Positions 41,056 to 49,874 of a stretch of DNA of 64,000 bases are shown here, piece after piece. Below the pieces are notes generated by a model. That model was not told where the DNA came from, searched no databases, and saw only the letters and a list, made by a program, of their open reading frames with translations. The translations under genes and the position numbers were made by a program. The DNA is from UBA3263 sp964528425 (lineage in GTDB: Bacteria; Bacteroidota; Bacteroidia; Bacteroidales; Muribaculaceae). The stretch is taken from contig CAZGTD010000005.1 in the NCBI GenBank assembly GCA_964528425.1, positions 1-64,000 on the forward strand, given 5' to 3'. Positions within the stretch are counted from its first letter, which is position 1. The number at the start of each line of letters is the position of its first letter.

Positions 41056-41480
41056 CAGTCGTTAAATAACATTTCGAGCGCTTCATCTTCGTGTCGCTCC
41101 ATAATTTCGCGCTCACCCGGGCCTTTATCGTTAATGCCGCAAAGATGGAGCATTCCGTGAGCCAACACCCTATATAGCTCGCGAACCGGATTCTGACCGA
41201 ACTGCTCGGCATTTGTAGCAACGGTTTCAAGCGAGATATAAATGTCGCCGTTGACCATTCCACGCTTCGAATAGTCGAAAGTAATAATATCGGTGAAATA
41301 GTCATGTTGCAGAAATTGCCGGTTTACCCGAAGTATGCCTTCATCGTCGGTAAGGATATAGGTCAGCTGTCCGGCAATCTTTCCGTGGGCAACGGCAATT
41401 TTTTCCAGCCACGACTGAACCAGCTCCCTATCTATGACCTCGGGGAACACAACATTTTCAGTTAACCATTTGAGTTTCAT
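41055..41480 (-). CDS. ybeY: endoribonuclease YbeY (rRNA maturation)
   Basis: With the ATG at 41480 the protein has 141 residues and matches YbeY, a zinc endoribonuclease of 16S rRNA processing and ribosome quality control. LTYILTDDEGILRVNRQFLQ, TDIITFDY and the metal motif H108-GML-H112-LCG are visible. The third metal position, usually His, is D118 here, as often seen in Bacteroidetes members. The longer open frame to 41672 runs through the promoter and is rejected. A TAACTTTG box lies about 46 nt upstream. Confidence 0.93.
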   Translation of the reverse strand: MKLKWLTENVVFPEVIDRELVQSWLEKIAVAHGKIAGQLTYILTDDEGILRVNRQFLQHDYFTDIITFDYSKRGMVNGDIYISLETVATNAEQFGQNPVRELYRVLAHGMLHLCGINDKGPGEREIMERHEDEALEMLFND

Positions 41481-41525
41481 TACGTTAAATAACTTATAGG
41501 GCCTATTTAGGCATTTTAAGCACCC

Positions 41526-41533
41526 CAAAGTTA
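41526..41533 (-). promoter_or_regulatory. -7 promoter element of the ybeY-mnmG-apt-uvrC-ribD operon
   Basis: TAACTTTG on the minus strand, 46 nt before the ybeY ATG. A TTG (41558-41556) lies 22 bp upstream as a possible -33 box. Confidence 0.55.
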
Positions 41534-41573
41534 CGGAAATTTTTCGACAAAAAAACAAGAACAACAAAAAACA

Positions 41574-41606
41574 TTCGCAACCCGCTATTTGATAGCGGAT
41601 TGCGAA
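41574..41606 (-). terminator. terminator of tpx
   Basis: TTCGCAA-C-CCGCTAT / ATAGCGG-A-TTGCGAA: a 15-bp stem with one mismatch and a TTG loop, followed on the minus strand by TGTTTTTTG. A second hairpin, CGGCCGG/CCGGCCG with a GCAA tetraloop (41652-41669), lies between it and the tpx stop but lacks a T run. Confidence 0.8.
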
Positions 41607-41693
41607 GCAAAAAGGCGGTTTTAGAGCCTCGGAGAATAGAATTTTTGCCGACGGCCGGGCAACCGGCCGCAAAAAATCGGGGCTAAAAGGGGG

Positions 41694-42197
41694 TTATTTC
41701 TTCAATACTGCAAGCGCGGCCTTATAGTCGGGCTCCTGAGCAATTTCGGGAACGAGCTCGCGATACACAACCTTGAGGTCGGGATCATAGATAATGACCG
41801 AGCGGGTGAGCAGACCGGCCAGCGGACCGTCGACCAACTCGACGCCATATTTCTGTCCGAACAGCGGCGAACGGAATGCGGAGGCCACTGTGAGGTTCTC
41901 GATGCCCTCGGCCGTGCAGAAGCGCTTGGCGGCGAAGGGGAGGTCCATGCTCACGCAGATAACGGCTACATCGGGCAGCTCGGAGGCTTCCTTATTGAAG
42001 CGGCGAACCGACGCTGCACAAACTTCGGTGTCGAGACTGGGGAAAATATTTAAAACGACTTTCTTGCCAAAGAAATCGTTGCAACGAATGTCTTTCAGAT
42101 TAGAATCAACGAGGTTGAAACAGGGTGCTTTGTCGCCAACAGAGGGGAGATTGCCATAGGTGTGGCAGGGTGTACCTTGAAAGTAAACGGTTTCCAT
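41694..42197 (-). CDS. tpx: thiol peroxidase (atypical 2-Cys peroxiredoxin)
   Basis: The 167-residue protein matches Tpx: GDKAPCFNLVD near the N-terminus, peroxidatic C60 in FPSLDTEVC and resolving C94 in KRFCTAEG (same spacing as E. coli C61/C95). LLTRSVIIYD follows. It reduces peroxides using thioredoxin. It lies 32 bp after a gene for an exported protein and has no obvious promoter of its own, so the two are probably co-transcribed. Confidence 0.95.
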   Translation of the reverse strand: METVYFQGTPCHTYGNLPSVGDKAPCFNLVDSNLKDIRCNDFFGKKVVLNIFPSLDTEVCAASVRRFNKEASELPDVAVICVSMDLPFAAKRFCTAEGIENLTVASAFRSPLFGQKYGVELVDGPLAGLLTRSVIIYDPDLKVVYRELVPEIAQEPDYKAALAVLKK

Positions 42198-42229
42198 AAG
42201 TAATGTAGTAGTAGGTTTATGAGATGTTA

Positions 42230-43357
42230 TTATTTCGCACTAATTAACATCTGCATAACGTCTGTATGGAGCGTTTGGTTCAAGCCGACGGCAATATCGG
42301 AAATGCGACCGGAAGGCGCGCACACCATCACTACGGGTAGCGCCGAGGCTCCGCAGGCCGAAACCAGAGGTTGGGCACCGGTCAGGGCGGTTTCTCCGGG
42401 GCGTAGCGGGCCGAGAAGCTGCTCCGTTTCATCGGGATTCTTGGCGGTGGAAGCCCAGATTATCTCCGCCTCAATCGGCAGAGCGTCTACGGCGCCCCGT
42501 ACGGCCTCTACAAGGCGCGGACTAAGACCCATAGCCGGATTCAGGAGAACGACCGCTACAGGGCTTTTAAATGCGTCAGAAGCCTGCCTCTCCATCCGAC
42601 CGCCCCCCAGCTTCTGAAGCGAAAAGGCCGGAAGCGGCAAACCGCGCATGTTTTCTATAGCGAACTGGCTCTCGCGATACTTATCGAACGCATCCAGAAA
42701 AAGCGTGTGCAGAAATTCCTCGGAGTAACCTGCCGGATAGGGTTCAACACTATCGGAATAGGAGTATACCGCATGGACCTGCTGGCCGGAAATCGCTCCA
42801 GGGTTATAGTCAGCATAAAAATCTACCGGCCGCATAGAGGGCAACTGAAATTTATAAAAGAGCTCGGAGGCCTCGGTAATCCGGCTTACAATCACTAAAT
42901 CCCCCTGAACCTTGATATCAACCTCATTGCCGAGCGAACGCAAATTATCAGCTACACGCGACGGAAGCAGCGAGGCGAACTGAGCGGAGTTCTGAGGAGG
43001 TTTCACGCCTTCGGGGAGCGGGGCGTCCCACCGGTCATGGCGCTCCTGGAGGCGGTGATTGCGGTAGTTATAGAAGTTTCCGTCAAACCATGCCGTGAAG
43101 CCTTCGACAGGCCCCGAGGGGGACATAACGGACCACTGCAGCAGATAGCTGTCGACATCTACCGAATCCTGAGCAAGATTAACGGTATAAATAACATCAT
43201 CGTGGGCCTGCGGCAAAGTAACCGCGTAGCTTACTGTTGCTCGGTAGCCCGGCATATCGGCCAGTGAATCGACAATAGCGGCCAGATCGGGCGCAGTAAA
43301 AACAGCTGATAACAGAGTTATCGGCAAAAGCATAATGATGAAGCAAATCCGTCTCAT
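42230..43357 (-). CDS. exported protein with LolA-like and degenerate thioredoxin-like halves
   Basis: This 375-residue protein has an N-terminal hydrophobic signal (about 1-21). Residues about 25-225 look like a LolA/LppX-type half-barrel (GYRATVSYAVTLPQAHDDVIYTVNL; FTAWFDGNFYNYRNHRLQE). Residues about 240-375 resemble a TlpA-type thioredoxin fold (LPAFSLQKLGG; VAVVLLNPAMG; a cis-Pro-like LPVVMVCAPSGRI). The CxxC pair is replaced, so redox activity is unlikely. Both halves are inferred from pattern only. It could bind a lipid or lipoprotein in the periplasm. The gene begins 54 bp from the edge of the assembly gap. Confidence 0.6.
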   Translation of the reverse strand: MRRICFIIMLLPITLLSAVFTAPDLAAIVDSLADMPGYRATVSYAVTLPQAHDDVIYTVNLAQDSVDVDSYLLQWSVMSPSGPVEGFTAWFDGNFYNYRNHRLQERHDRWDAPLPEGVKPPQNSAQFASLLPSRVADNLRSLGNEVDIKVQGDLVIVSRITEASELFYKFQLPSMRPVDFYADYNPGAISGQQVHAVYSYSDSVEPYPAGYSEEFLHTLFLDAFDKYRESQFAIENMRGLPLPAFSLQKLGGGRMERQASDAFKSPVAVVLLNPAMGLSPRLVEAVRGAVDALPIEAEIIWASTAKNPDETEQLLGPLRPGETALTGAQPLVSACGASALPVVMVCAPSGRISDIAVGLNQTLHTDVMQMLISAK

Positions 43358-43411
43358 AAATAAATAGTTGAAAGCTAAGATTCAAACGTTTGCAGCTAAG
43401 CAATGGTTCAC

Positions 43412-43511
43412 NNNNNNNNNNNNNNNNNNNNNNNNNNNNNNNNNNNNNNNNNNNNNNNNNNNNNNNNNNNNNNNNNNNNNNNNNNNNNNNNNNNNNNNNN
43501 NNNNNNNNNNN
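43412..43511. other. assembly gap (100 Ns)
   Basis: Exactly 100 Ns, the usual placeholder for a gap of unknown length. On its right the rarA reading frame enters it intact; on its left lie about 30 bp with no clear coding content. At least the last ~170 codons of rarA must be missing. Confidence 0.98.
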
Positions 43512-44239
43512 TAGTGCATTTCGCCGCCCTTATCGTAAGCGGCGGGATTTTCCTGCAGTCGCTCGGTAACTATTGCGTCGGAAATCACCAGAGGCTCATT
43601 GGCGGGCGTTGACTGCTCCAGCAGGTCGAGAATGTTGAGCAGCTTGCGCGCATCGCCACCGGCAAATCGAAAAAGAGCGTCCGTACTTTCAACCTTGACC
43701 TCCATTTTCGACAGAATAGGATCGCGCTCAAGTGCATTATCGAGCAGCTTCTGCAGGTCGACGGCCTCAAGCGGGCGCAATGTGTAAACGCTTGCACGCG
43801 ACAGCAAAGGCCTGATTACTTCAAACGACGGGTTTTCGGTAGTTGCCCCTATCAGCGTAACTATTCCGCTTTCAACGGCCCCGAGCAGCGAATCCTGCTG
43901 GCTTTTGGAAAAACGGTGGATTTCGTCGATGAAAAGTATTGGGCGCCCCTTGGAAAACATCGACTGCGACTCGGCACGGCAGCGTTCAATAACCTCCCTG
44001 ACCTCCTTAACTCCCGAAGATACGGCCGAAAGGGTATAGAACGGCGCATTTGTTGTGTTAGCAATAATACGAGCCAGAGTGGTCTTCCCCACCCCGGGAG
44101 GTCCCCAGAGAATAAATGAGCTTACACGCTGCTGCTCTATCATGCGGCGCAAAATCGAACCGGGGCCCACAAGGTGGGCCTGGCCAACGTAATCATCGAG
44201 CGTCTGCGGACGCATTCGTTCTGCTAAAGGGGCTTGCAT
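43512..44239 (-). CDS. rarA: replication-associated recombination protein A, C-terminus lost in the assembly gap
   Basis: The visible 242 residues match the N-terminal AAA+ half of RarA/MgsA. Walker A is GPPGVGKTT (46-54) and Walker B is ILFIDEIHRF. ATTENPSFEV and the sensor region PLLSRASVYTLRPL follow. The frame reaches the gap at YDKGGEMH, where homologues continue with Tyr; the next partial codon is TAN, which agrees. RarA acts at stalled replication forks together with RecQ-type helicases. The gene start overlaps the recQ stop by 16 bp. The gene is truncated only by assembly. Confidence 0.93.
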
Positions 44240-46131
44240 AAGGTTTGGTCAGTATTAAGAGTTAAGAGGCCGCGGTCAATAAGGTCGCGCACGACCTTAA
44301 CAACGACTTCTTCGCGGAAGTTCAGTCGCCGGGCAACGTTGCGGACGCTGATTCCGGAATTGTTAGAAACTATATGAAGAACGGAATCCTTAAGGGATAC
44401 CGGCGCTTGCACCGGCGGCCGCGATTCGCGGCAAACGTCGCAACTGCCGCAAGGTTCTGCATCGGTTTCGCCGAAATAGTTCATTATAACGGCCGCCCGG
44501 CACTCACCGGTGCCGAAGGCAAAGCTGCGCATAGCATCGAGCCGCTCGGCCATGCGCTGGCGCCGCTCGTCGTAGAGCTTGCGGGGAATCTCAACAAAGC
44601 GGCTCTCGATGCGGCGCGACGGAAAGTAGAGATACGGTTGCTGACGGCGCGGAACATAGTGGATAACATGCTTTCTGCTGAGCGACAGCAATGTCTGATA
44701 CACCTGGTCAGGTGTAAGCGACAGGTGAGACGCGATAACCGTTTCAACAATGTTGAAATAGTCGGCAAAAAGCCCGGGGCAATTGCGCAGCAGGTAAACC
44801 ATAACCTCCTCCTCGACACGGCTCAGCTCCATTCCATAGAGTTCGTCGCGGCGGCAAATCGCCATTACGCGTGCCTTGGCATCAACGTCTTCAACATACT
44901 CCACATAGCCGCCCACGGCAAGCAGGGCAAAAGCTGCCCTGACGGTTGCGGGCCACAAGTGCTGCTCAATACAGAACTCATCGAAATTAAAGTCAAAAAC
45001 CTTATACTGGCCTTCGCCGATGCAAAGATCGATTTTCAGACACGCTTTTTCGTAGATTTCGGCTATATATGGCAGCGGCGGAAACGCTTCCTCGAGGCGA
45101 CGGTCGAGAGTCTGGCGGTCGCGCGGAGAAACCAAACAGACGGCAAACGAAGGCAAACCGTCGCGTCCGGCGCGACCGGCTTCCTGGTAATATTCTTCGA
45201 GCGACGACGGCAGGTCGTAGTGAACAACCACCCTGACATCTGGTTTGTCGATACCCATGCCGAAAGCATTCGTTGCAACCATTACCCTCACCTTGGAATC
45301 TTTCCATCGCTGCTGGCGCTCGGTTTTTTCTTCGGGCAGAAGCCCGGCATGATAAGCCTCGGCCGATATGCCGGCGGCAATCAGAGTGCGCGCTATCTCA
45401 ACGGTTTTTTTGCGCGAACGCACATAAACGATTGCCGAGCCCGAGGTATTTCGCAAAACCGTCAGCAACCGTTCGGGCTTGTTTATGTCGCGTCGAACAA
45501 CGTAGCTGATGTTTGGACGTGCAAAACTCATCTGGAAGCGCCGCGAGCCGGGGCGGAACTCCAGGCGCTCGCAAATATCGTCGGCCACGTTGGGGGTAGC
45601 CGAGGCGGTAACGGCCAGCACCGGAACCGTCGGAAAATAGCGCCGCAGCGAGGCGATTTTCAGATATGGCGGACGAAAATCGTAGCCCCACTGCGAAATG
45701 CAATGCGCCTCGTCAACAACTATTAGCGATATATTCCACGTTTTGAGCTCACCGACAAAGCGTTCGTTCTGGAGGCGTTCGGGCGACAGATAGAGGAACT
45801 TCACCTTGCCCAGCTCGGCTTTTTGCATTGCCAGACGCGCCTCGCGCATGGTCAGCCCAGAGTGGAGACACAAAGCCTCGACTCCATGAGCACGCAGGTT
45901 ATCGACCTGGTCTTTCATCAGCGAAATCAGGGGGGTGATAACCACTGTGAGCCCCGGCAGCATCAGCCCCGGCACCTGGAAGGTGATGCTCTTGCCGCCA
46001 CCGGTAGGCATCAGCGCCAGAGTGTCGGCGCCGCTGAGCACGGAGTCGATGATGTCGGCCTGGAGGGGGCGAAAGGAATCGTACCCCCAGTGGCGCTTCA
46101 GAGCGTCGAGAGGAGAGGAGTACGGGCGCAT
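44224..46131 (-). CDS. recQ: ATP-dependent DNA helicase RecQ
   Basis: The 635-residue protein has the RecQ helicase core: MPTGGGKS (Walker A, 41-48), VVDEAHCISQWGYDFRP (Walker B), VTASATP and QEAGRAGRDG. The RQC domain carries zinc cysteines (C-x15-C-x2-C-x2-C near residue 550), and a short winged-helix end follows. An HRDC domain is not evident, so this is a shorter RecQ form. It unwinds recombination intermediates. Its ATG shares a base with the recJ stop (TGATG). Confidence 0.95.
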   Translation of the reverse strand: MRPYSSPLDALKRHWGYDSFRPLQADIIDSVLSGADTLALMPTGGGKSITFQVPGLMLPGLTVVITPLISLMKDQVDNLRAHGVEALCLHSGLTMREARLAMQKAELGKVKFLYLSPERLQNERFVGELKTWNISLIVVDEAHCISQWGYDFRPPYLKIASLRRYFPTVPVLAVTASATPNVADDICERLEFRPGSRRFQMSFARPNISYVVRRDINKPERLLTVLRNTSGSAIVYVRSRKKTVEIARTLIAAGISAEAYHAGLLPEEKTERQQRWKDSKVRVMVATNAFGMGIDKPDVRVVVHYDLPSSLEEYYQEAGRAGRDGLPSFAVCLVSPRDRQTLDRRLEEAFPPLPYIAEIYEKACLKIDLCIGEGQYKVFDFNFDEFCIEQHLWPATVRAAFALLAVGGYVEYVEDVDAKARVMAICRRDELYGMELSRVEEEVMVYLLRNCPGLFADYFNIVETVIASHLSLTPDQVYQTLLSLSRKHVIHYVPRRQQPYLYFPSRRIESRFVEIPRKLYDERRQRMAERLDAMRSFAFGTGECRAAVIMNYFGETDAEPCGSCDVCRESRPPVQAPVSLKDSVLHIVSNNSGISVRNVARRLNFREEVVVKVVRDLIDRGLLTLNTDQTLCKPL

Positions 46132-47867
46132 CAGAGAATAATATCCTTTACGAGAAGCTGAATCGGGTAGCCAGCGGCGTGGTGCTTGTTTTCCTCGATG
46201 GTGTAAACGATGGTAAAAGGCTGACCGTCGGCTATTTCATCGAAACGTTCGGCCATGTTGAATGCAATGGCATGGACAACATGATGCCCCTCGGCATTTG
46301 TGATGTCGAGTTTAATGTGGTCGCCCGACTTGCCTACGATTTTCGACGACGAAACGCTATGGACTCCCGAGGTGCGGAACACCGGCTTCATATTTCCCGG
46401 CCCGTAGGGGTTCAGGCGCTTAAGGAAATGAAGCATGTCGAGGTTAATTTCGTCGAATTTCAGGTCGGCATCAATCTCATGGGTTGGCTTCAGCTGCGAT
46501 TCGGAAATATGTTCGGCAACGTATTTTTCGAAGCGTTCGGCAAAGGCGGGAATATTTTCGGGTTTCATGGAAAGCCCCACGGCGTAGGTGTGGCCGCCAA
46601 AGTTTTCGAGCAGGTCCTCGCAGGCCTCAACGGCGGAATAGATGTCGAAGCCCTGAACCGAGCGCGACGAGCCGGAGGCAAGGCCATTGGTCAGCGTAAG
46701 CACTACGGCTGGCTTATAGTAAACCTCGGTCAGACGCGAAGCCACGATTCCGATAATGCCCCGGTGCCAGTCTTCGTTGTACATTACAATCGACTTGTTG
46801 CCGGCATTGCCCGAGGCTTCGAGCAATGCCTGGGCCTCTTCGGTAATCTGCTTGTCGAGTTCCTTGCGGTCTTGGTTATATTGGTCGATTTCGAGGGCCT
46901 TTTCGCGGGCTTTTTCGGCATTGCGGGCAACAAGCAGGTCAACTGCCTCCCTACCCGACTGCATGCGACCTGAAGCATTGATGCGCGGTCCGATTTTGAA
47001 AATAACGTCTGAAAGGGTTATTTCGCGACCAGTAAGCCCGCATATTTTCATAATGGCCCGCAATCCCATGTTGGGATTAGAATTGAGGCGTTTGAGGCCA
47101 TAGAAGGTCATTATGCGGTTTTCGCCAATCATCGGAACAATGTCGGCAGCAATGCTCACAGCAACCAGGTCGAGATAGTTTTCGAGGTCGCGCACGGGAA
47201 GACCGTTGCTCAGCGCAAAGGCCTGCATGAACTTATAGCCTACGCCGCATCCGCTCAGATGGCGGAAAGGATAGGTCGACCCTTCGAGCTTGGGGTTGAG
47301 AATGGCCACTGCATCGGGGAGCTCGGCTCCGGCAACGTGGTGATCGCAAATTAGAAAGTCTATGCCCTTGGTTTTGGCATAGGCAATCTCTTCGTTTGCC
47401 TTGATACCGCAGTCGAGAATGATAATCAGCTTGACTCCCGCATCGGCAGCGAGGTCAACAACGTGTTTTGAAATACCGTAGCCGTCGTCATAGCGGCCCG
47501 GAATGTAGTAGTCAACGTTCGAATAGAACTGTAGCAGATACTTGTAGACCAGAGCGACGGCGGTAGTACCGTCGACATCGTAGTCGCCATAGACCAGAAT
47601 TTTCTGTTTGGCACCCATAGCTTCATTGAGCCGGGCCACCGCAACATCCATTCCCGGCATCAGGAAGGGGTCGTGGAGGTCCGAAAGCTGCGGGTTGAAA
47701 AAGGCTTGAGCCTCGGCGGGAGTATTTATTCCGCGGTCGCGCAGAATCTTGGCCATGACCGGAGAATCGAAATAGCGTTCTGCGGCCGGTCGTCGAGGCT
47801 CGCCGTTGTCAGCAGCCGGGCGGAATGGAGTTTGGTCTGTGGTTAGAGGTTTCCATTTGTCGGTCAT
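46131..47867 (-). CDS. recJ: single-stranded-DNA-specific exonuclease RecJ
   Basis: This 578-residue protein has the DHH-family motifs VYGDYDVDGTTAVAL, LDCGIKANEE and CDHHVAG, and the DHHA1 part with GGHTYAVGLSMK. It also has a C-terminal OB domain (GDHIKLDITNAEGHHVVHAIAF). It degrades single-stranded DNA 5'-3' and works with RecQ and RecF-pathway proteins. Full length for the family. It starts a recJ-recQ-rarA operon and has its own consensus promoter with a leader of about 110 nt. Confidence 0.96.
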   Translation of the reverse strand: MTDKWKPLTTDQTPFRPAADNGEPRRPAAERYFDSPVMAKILRDRGINTPAEAQAFFNPQLSDLHDPFLMPGMDVAVARLNEAMGAKQKILVYGDYDVDGTTAVALVYKYLLQFYSNVDYYIPGRYDDGYGISKHVVDLAADAGVKLIIILDCGIKANEEIAYAKTKGIDFLICDHHVAGAELPDAVAILNPKLEGSTYPFRHLSGCGVGYKFMQAFALSNGLPVRDLENYLDLVAVSIAADIVPMIGENRIMTFYGLKRLNSNPNMGLRAIMKICGLTGREITLSDVIFKIGPRINASGRMQSGREAVDLLVARNAEKAREKALEIDQYNQDRKELDKQITEEAQALLEASGNAGNKSIVMYNEDWHRGIIGIVASRLTEVYYKPAVVLTLTNGLASGSSRSVQGFDIYSAVEACEDLLENFGGHTYAVGLSMKPENIPAFAERFEKYVAEHISESQLKPTHEIDADLKFDEINLDMLHFLKRLNPYGPGNMKPVFRTSGVHSVSSSKIVGKSGDHIKLDITNAEGHHVVHAIAFNMAERFDEIADGQPFTIVYTIEENKHHAAGYPIQLLVKDIIL

Positions 47868-47983
47868 TTATGTTTATTTTTTATATATATCAAAATCATG
47901 CCGACCCTAAAGAATTTCAGAATCAGCAACATAGCCAGACCGAGAAGAGGAAATTCAGGGAGAGAGCGGGGCTAATGTCACTT

Positions 47984-48015
47984 CAAAGTTAGTGAAAACC
48001 GCCAACACGCGCAAA
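47984..48015 (-). promoter_or_regulatory. promoter of the recJ-recQ-rarA operon
   Basis: Minus strand: TTTG (48015-48012), 20-bp spacer, TAACTTTG (47991-47984). Exact consensus. The leader (47975-47868) is AT-rich near the start codon with no other feature recognised. Confidence 0.75.
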
Positions 48016-48057
48016 TAAATTAACTCAATTTAACGTCATGAAGCGGTAATAACAACA

Positions 48058-48091
48058 GGAACCCCGATGGCATTATCCGCCTTGGGGTTCC
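48058..48091 (-). terminator. terminator of recA
   Basis: GGAACCCC (48058-48065) pairs with GGGGTTCC (48084-48091), 26 nt beyond the recA stop, with a smaller inner pairing (GGC/GCC). Followed on the minus strand by TGTTGTTATT. Confidence 0.75.
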
Positions 48092-48116
48092 CGGTAAAAT
48101 AATCAATAGAGGGATA

Positions 48117-49271
48117 TCAGTCTTCTTCGATGGTAAATTCTTCGTCGGCCTCCTGTGCGGGCGATTCTTCGGCTGCGGCCGGAGCATCGGCGTTAGCACC
48201 CGGACGCTTGAATTTCGGGGCACGCGATGCGCGCTTGGCTTCGGGATTTTCGCGGAGAACTTCGGTGATTTTTGCTTCGAGTTCGTCGGCCAGTTCGGGA
48301 TTATCGGCGATTACGGCCTTGGCCGAGTCGCGACCCTGGGCGAGTTTGCTACCGTCGTAGCTGAACCATGAGCCTGACTTCTGGATAATGTCGAAATCAA
48401 CGGCCATGTCGAGAATTTCGCCCGAACGGGAAATGCCCTGACCGAACATGATGTCGAATTCGGCGCGCTTGAATGGGGGCGCAACCTTGTTTTTAACGAC
48501 CTTACATGTGGTCAGACGCCCGATCGGCTGGTCACCGTTCTTAAGGGTAGTGGTGCCACGGATTTCAATACGCACCGACGAGTAGAACTTCAGGGCGTTG
48601 CCGCCGGTTGTGGTTTCTGCCGGGCCGAACATGGCGCCGATTTTGGCGCGCAGCTGGTTGATGAAGATGCAGCAGGTTTTGGTGCGCGAAATGGCGCCTG
48701 TTAGCTTACGCAGGGCCTGGCTCATGAGTCGGGCCTGGAGGCCTACCTGGCGGTCGCCCATCTCGCCGTCGATTTCGCTTTTGGGTGTCAGCGCGGCCAC
48801 TGAGTCAATAACCAGAACGTCGATAGCGGCCGAGCGGATAAGCTGTTCGGCAATTTCCAGTGCCTGCTCGCCGTTGTCGGGCTGCGAGATGTAGAGAGAG
48901 TCAATGTCGACCCCGAGCGCTTTGGCATAGTAGGGGTCAAAGGCATGCTCGGCGTCAATGATTGCAGCGATGCCGCCGGCCTTCTGGGCCTGGGCAATGG
49001 CGTGGATAGCAAGGGTAGTTTTGCCGGACGATTCGGGGCCGTAGATTTCGATCACGCGGCCACGCGGATATCCGCCTACGCCCAGGGCCATGTTGAGGCC
49101 TATGGAGCCGGTAGGTATCACGTCAACTTTCTCAACCACTTCGTCGCCCATCTTCATGATGGCACCGCGGCCGTAGCTTTTTTCAATCTTGCCCATAGCT
49201 TGCTTGAGGGCCTCGAGTTTGGCTGCTTTGGGATCGGCAGCGGCTGCGGCGGGGGTGATTTTTTTTGCCAT
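48117..49271 (-). CDS. recA: recombinase RecA
   Basis: The 384-residue protein is canonical RecA: Walker A GPESSGKTT, DSVAALTPKSEIDGEMGD, and loop residues INQLRAKIGAMFGPAETTTGGNALKFY. The C-terminal tail is acidic and Ala/Pro-rich (ending DEEFTIEED), longer than in E. coli. It forms the recombination filament and drives SOS cleavage where present. It stands alone between a ThiE-like gene (98 bp) and recJ (249 bp). A weak GAAATTTG box is upstream; no SOS box can be recognised. Confidence 0.98.
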   Translation of the reverse strand: MAKKITPAAAAADPKAAKLEALKQAMGKIEKSYGRGAIMKMGDEVVEKVDVIPTGSIGLNMALGVGGYPRGRVIEIYGPESSGKTTLAIHAIAQAQKAGGIAAIIDAEHAFDPYYAKALGVDIDSLYISQPDNGEQALEIAEQLIRSAAIDVLVIDSVAALTPKSEIDGEMGDRQVGLQARLMSQALRKLTGAISRTKTCCIFINQLRAKIGAMFGPAETTTGGNALKFYSSVRIEIRGTTTLKNGDQPIGRLTTCKVVKNKVAPPFKRAEFDIMFGQGISRSGEILDMAVDFDIIQKSGSWFSYDGSKLAQGRDSAKAVIADNPELADELEAKITEVLRENPEAKRASRAPKFKRPGANADAPAAAEESPAQEADEEFTIEED

Positions 49272-49369
49272 AGTCTAATAGTTTGAGTTAGTTATAAATT
49301 AGTGGGAATAAATCGTTGTTTGCAATGCAAATTTCGGCACACATCGGGAAATAAAAGTTCCCGGCTATG

Positions 49370-49804
49370 TTAATCATTCATAACGGAGTCGGCACCTTCG
49401 ACCGGAACGAGGGTCACAAATCTTTGTTCTACGCCCTTTTGGCGGGCCAGGGCTATAATTTCCCCGGCTTGCGCCGCAGAGGCCGTCAGAACGAAGAAAT
49501 CAACGTCTAACGGGGCAAGACGCATAACCTCGAACAGCGACGAAACCTCGCAGCCGATAATTGCGTGCGGGCCGAGCTTTTCGCGAACGTCGGCAGCCGG
49601 AGAATCGGCCGGCGAAAGAATAACGCCGTGGATAAGAGTCGCCAGCACGCGCTCATGGTCGCCCTGAAGCGTCAGAATCGCGTCGGCCCGGCGCGCGATG
49701 GGAATTATGGCCTCCAGTTCGGCCGGGTCGGTCAGATGCAGCCAGCGGGCCCCTTGGTCAAGGGCCGTGCGGGCCTGAGCTTCGTTATGAATCCTTTTGA
49801 TCAT
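49370..49804 (-). CDS. small ThiE/TenI-like TIM-barrel protein
   Basis: This 144-residue protein resembles a shortened thiamine-phosphate synthase/TenI: ARTALDQGARWLHLTD corresponds to the second strand. LIHGVILSPADSPAADVREKLGPHAIIGCEVSS corresponds to the GVHLGQ...ARRLLG...IIGVS region, and VDFFVLTA to GADYI. It lacks the C-terminal strands with the phosphate loop (GGI) and the DDD/Asp pyrophosphate residues, so enzymatic activity is doubtful. It may be a degenerate or moonlighting relative. It starts 9 bp after the secDF terminator stem and its T run. Confidence 0.55.
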   Translation of the reverse strand: MIKRIHNEAQARTALDQGARWLHLTDPAELEAIIPIARRADAILTLQGDHERVLATLIHGVILSPADSPAADVREKLGPHAIIGCEVSSLFEVMRLAPLDVDFFVLTASAAQAGEIIALARQKGVEQRFVTLVPVEGADSVMND

Positions 49805-49812
49805 GGTTTCTG

Positions 49813-49848
49813 AAAAAGCCCTATAAGTCTTATAGGACCTATAGGGCT
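49813..49848 (-). terminator. terminator/attenuator between secDF and the ThiE-like gene
   Basis: Minus strand: AGCCCTATA (49848-49840) pairs with TATAGGGCT (49825-49817), followed by TTTT. The loop contains further CCTATAAG-type units that can pair among themselves, giving alternative structures. The next ATG is only 9 nt beyond, which is unusual for a simple terminator. Confidence 0.7.
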
Positions 49849-49874
49849 CTTATAAGTTAGAATCAGAGGTTGAA

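Noticed and set aside
41652..41669. GC-rich CGGCCGG/CCGGCCG hairpin after tpx as terminator
   Set aside because: There is no T run on the relevant strand; the hairpin at 41574-41606 fits better.
41481..41672. N-terminal extension of YbeY to 41672
   Set aside because: The extra 64 residues cover the promoter box and terminator region, and YbeY homologues start at the MKLKW-like segment.
43382..43411. Translation of the left gap flank as the end of RarA
   Set aside because: The frame across Ns is arbitrary, and the nine residues on the left do not resemble a RarA C-terminus.
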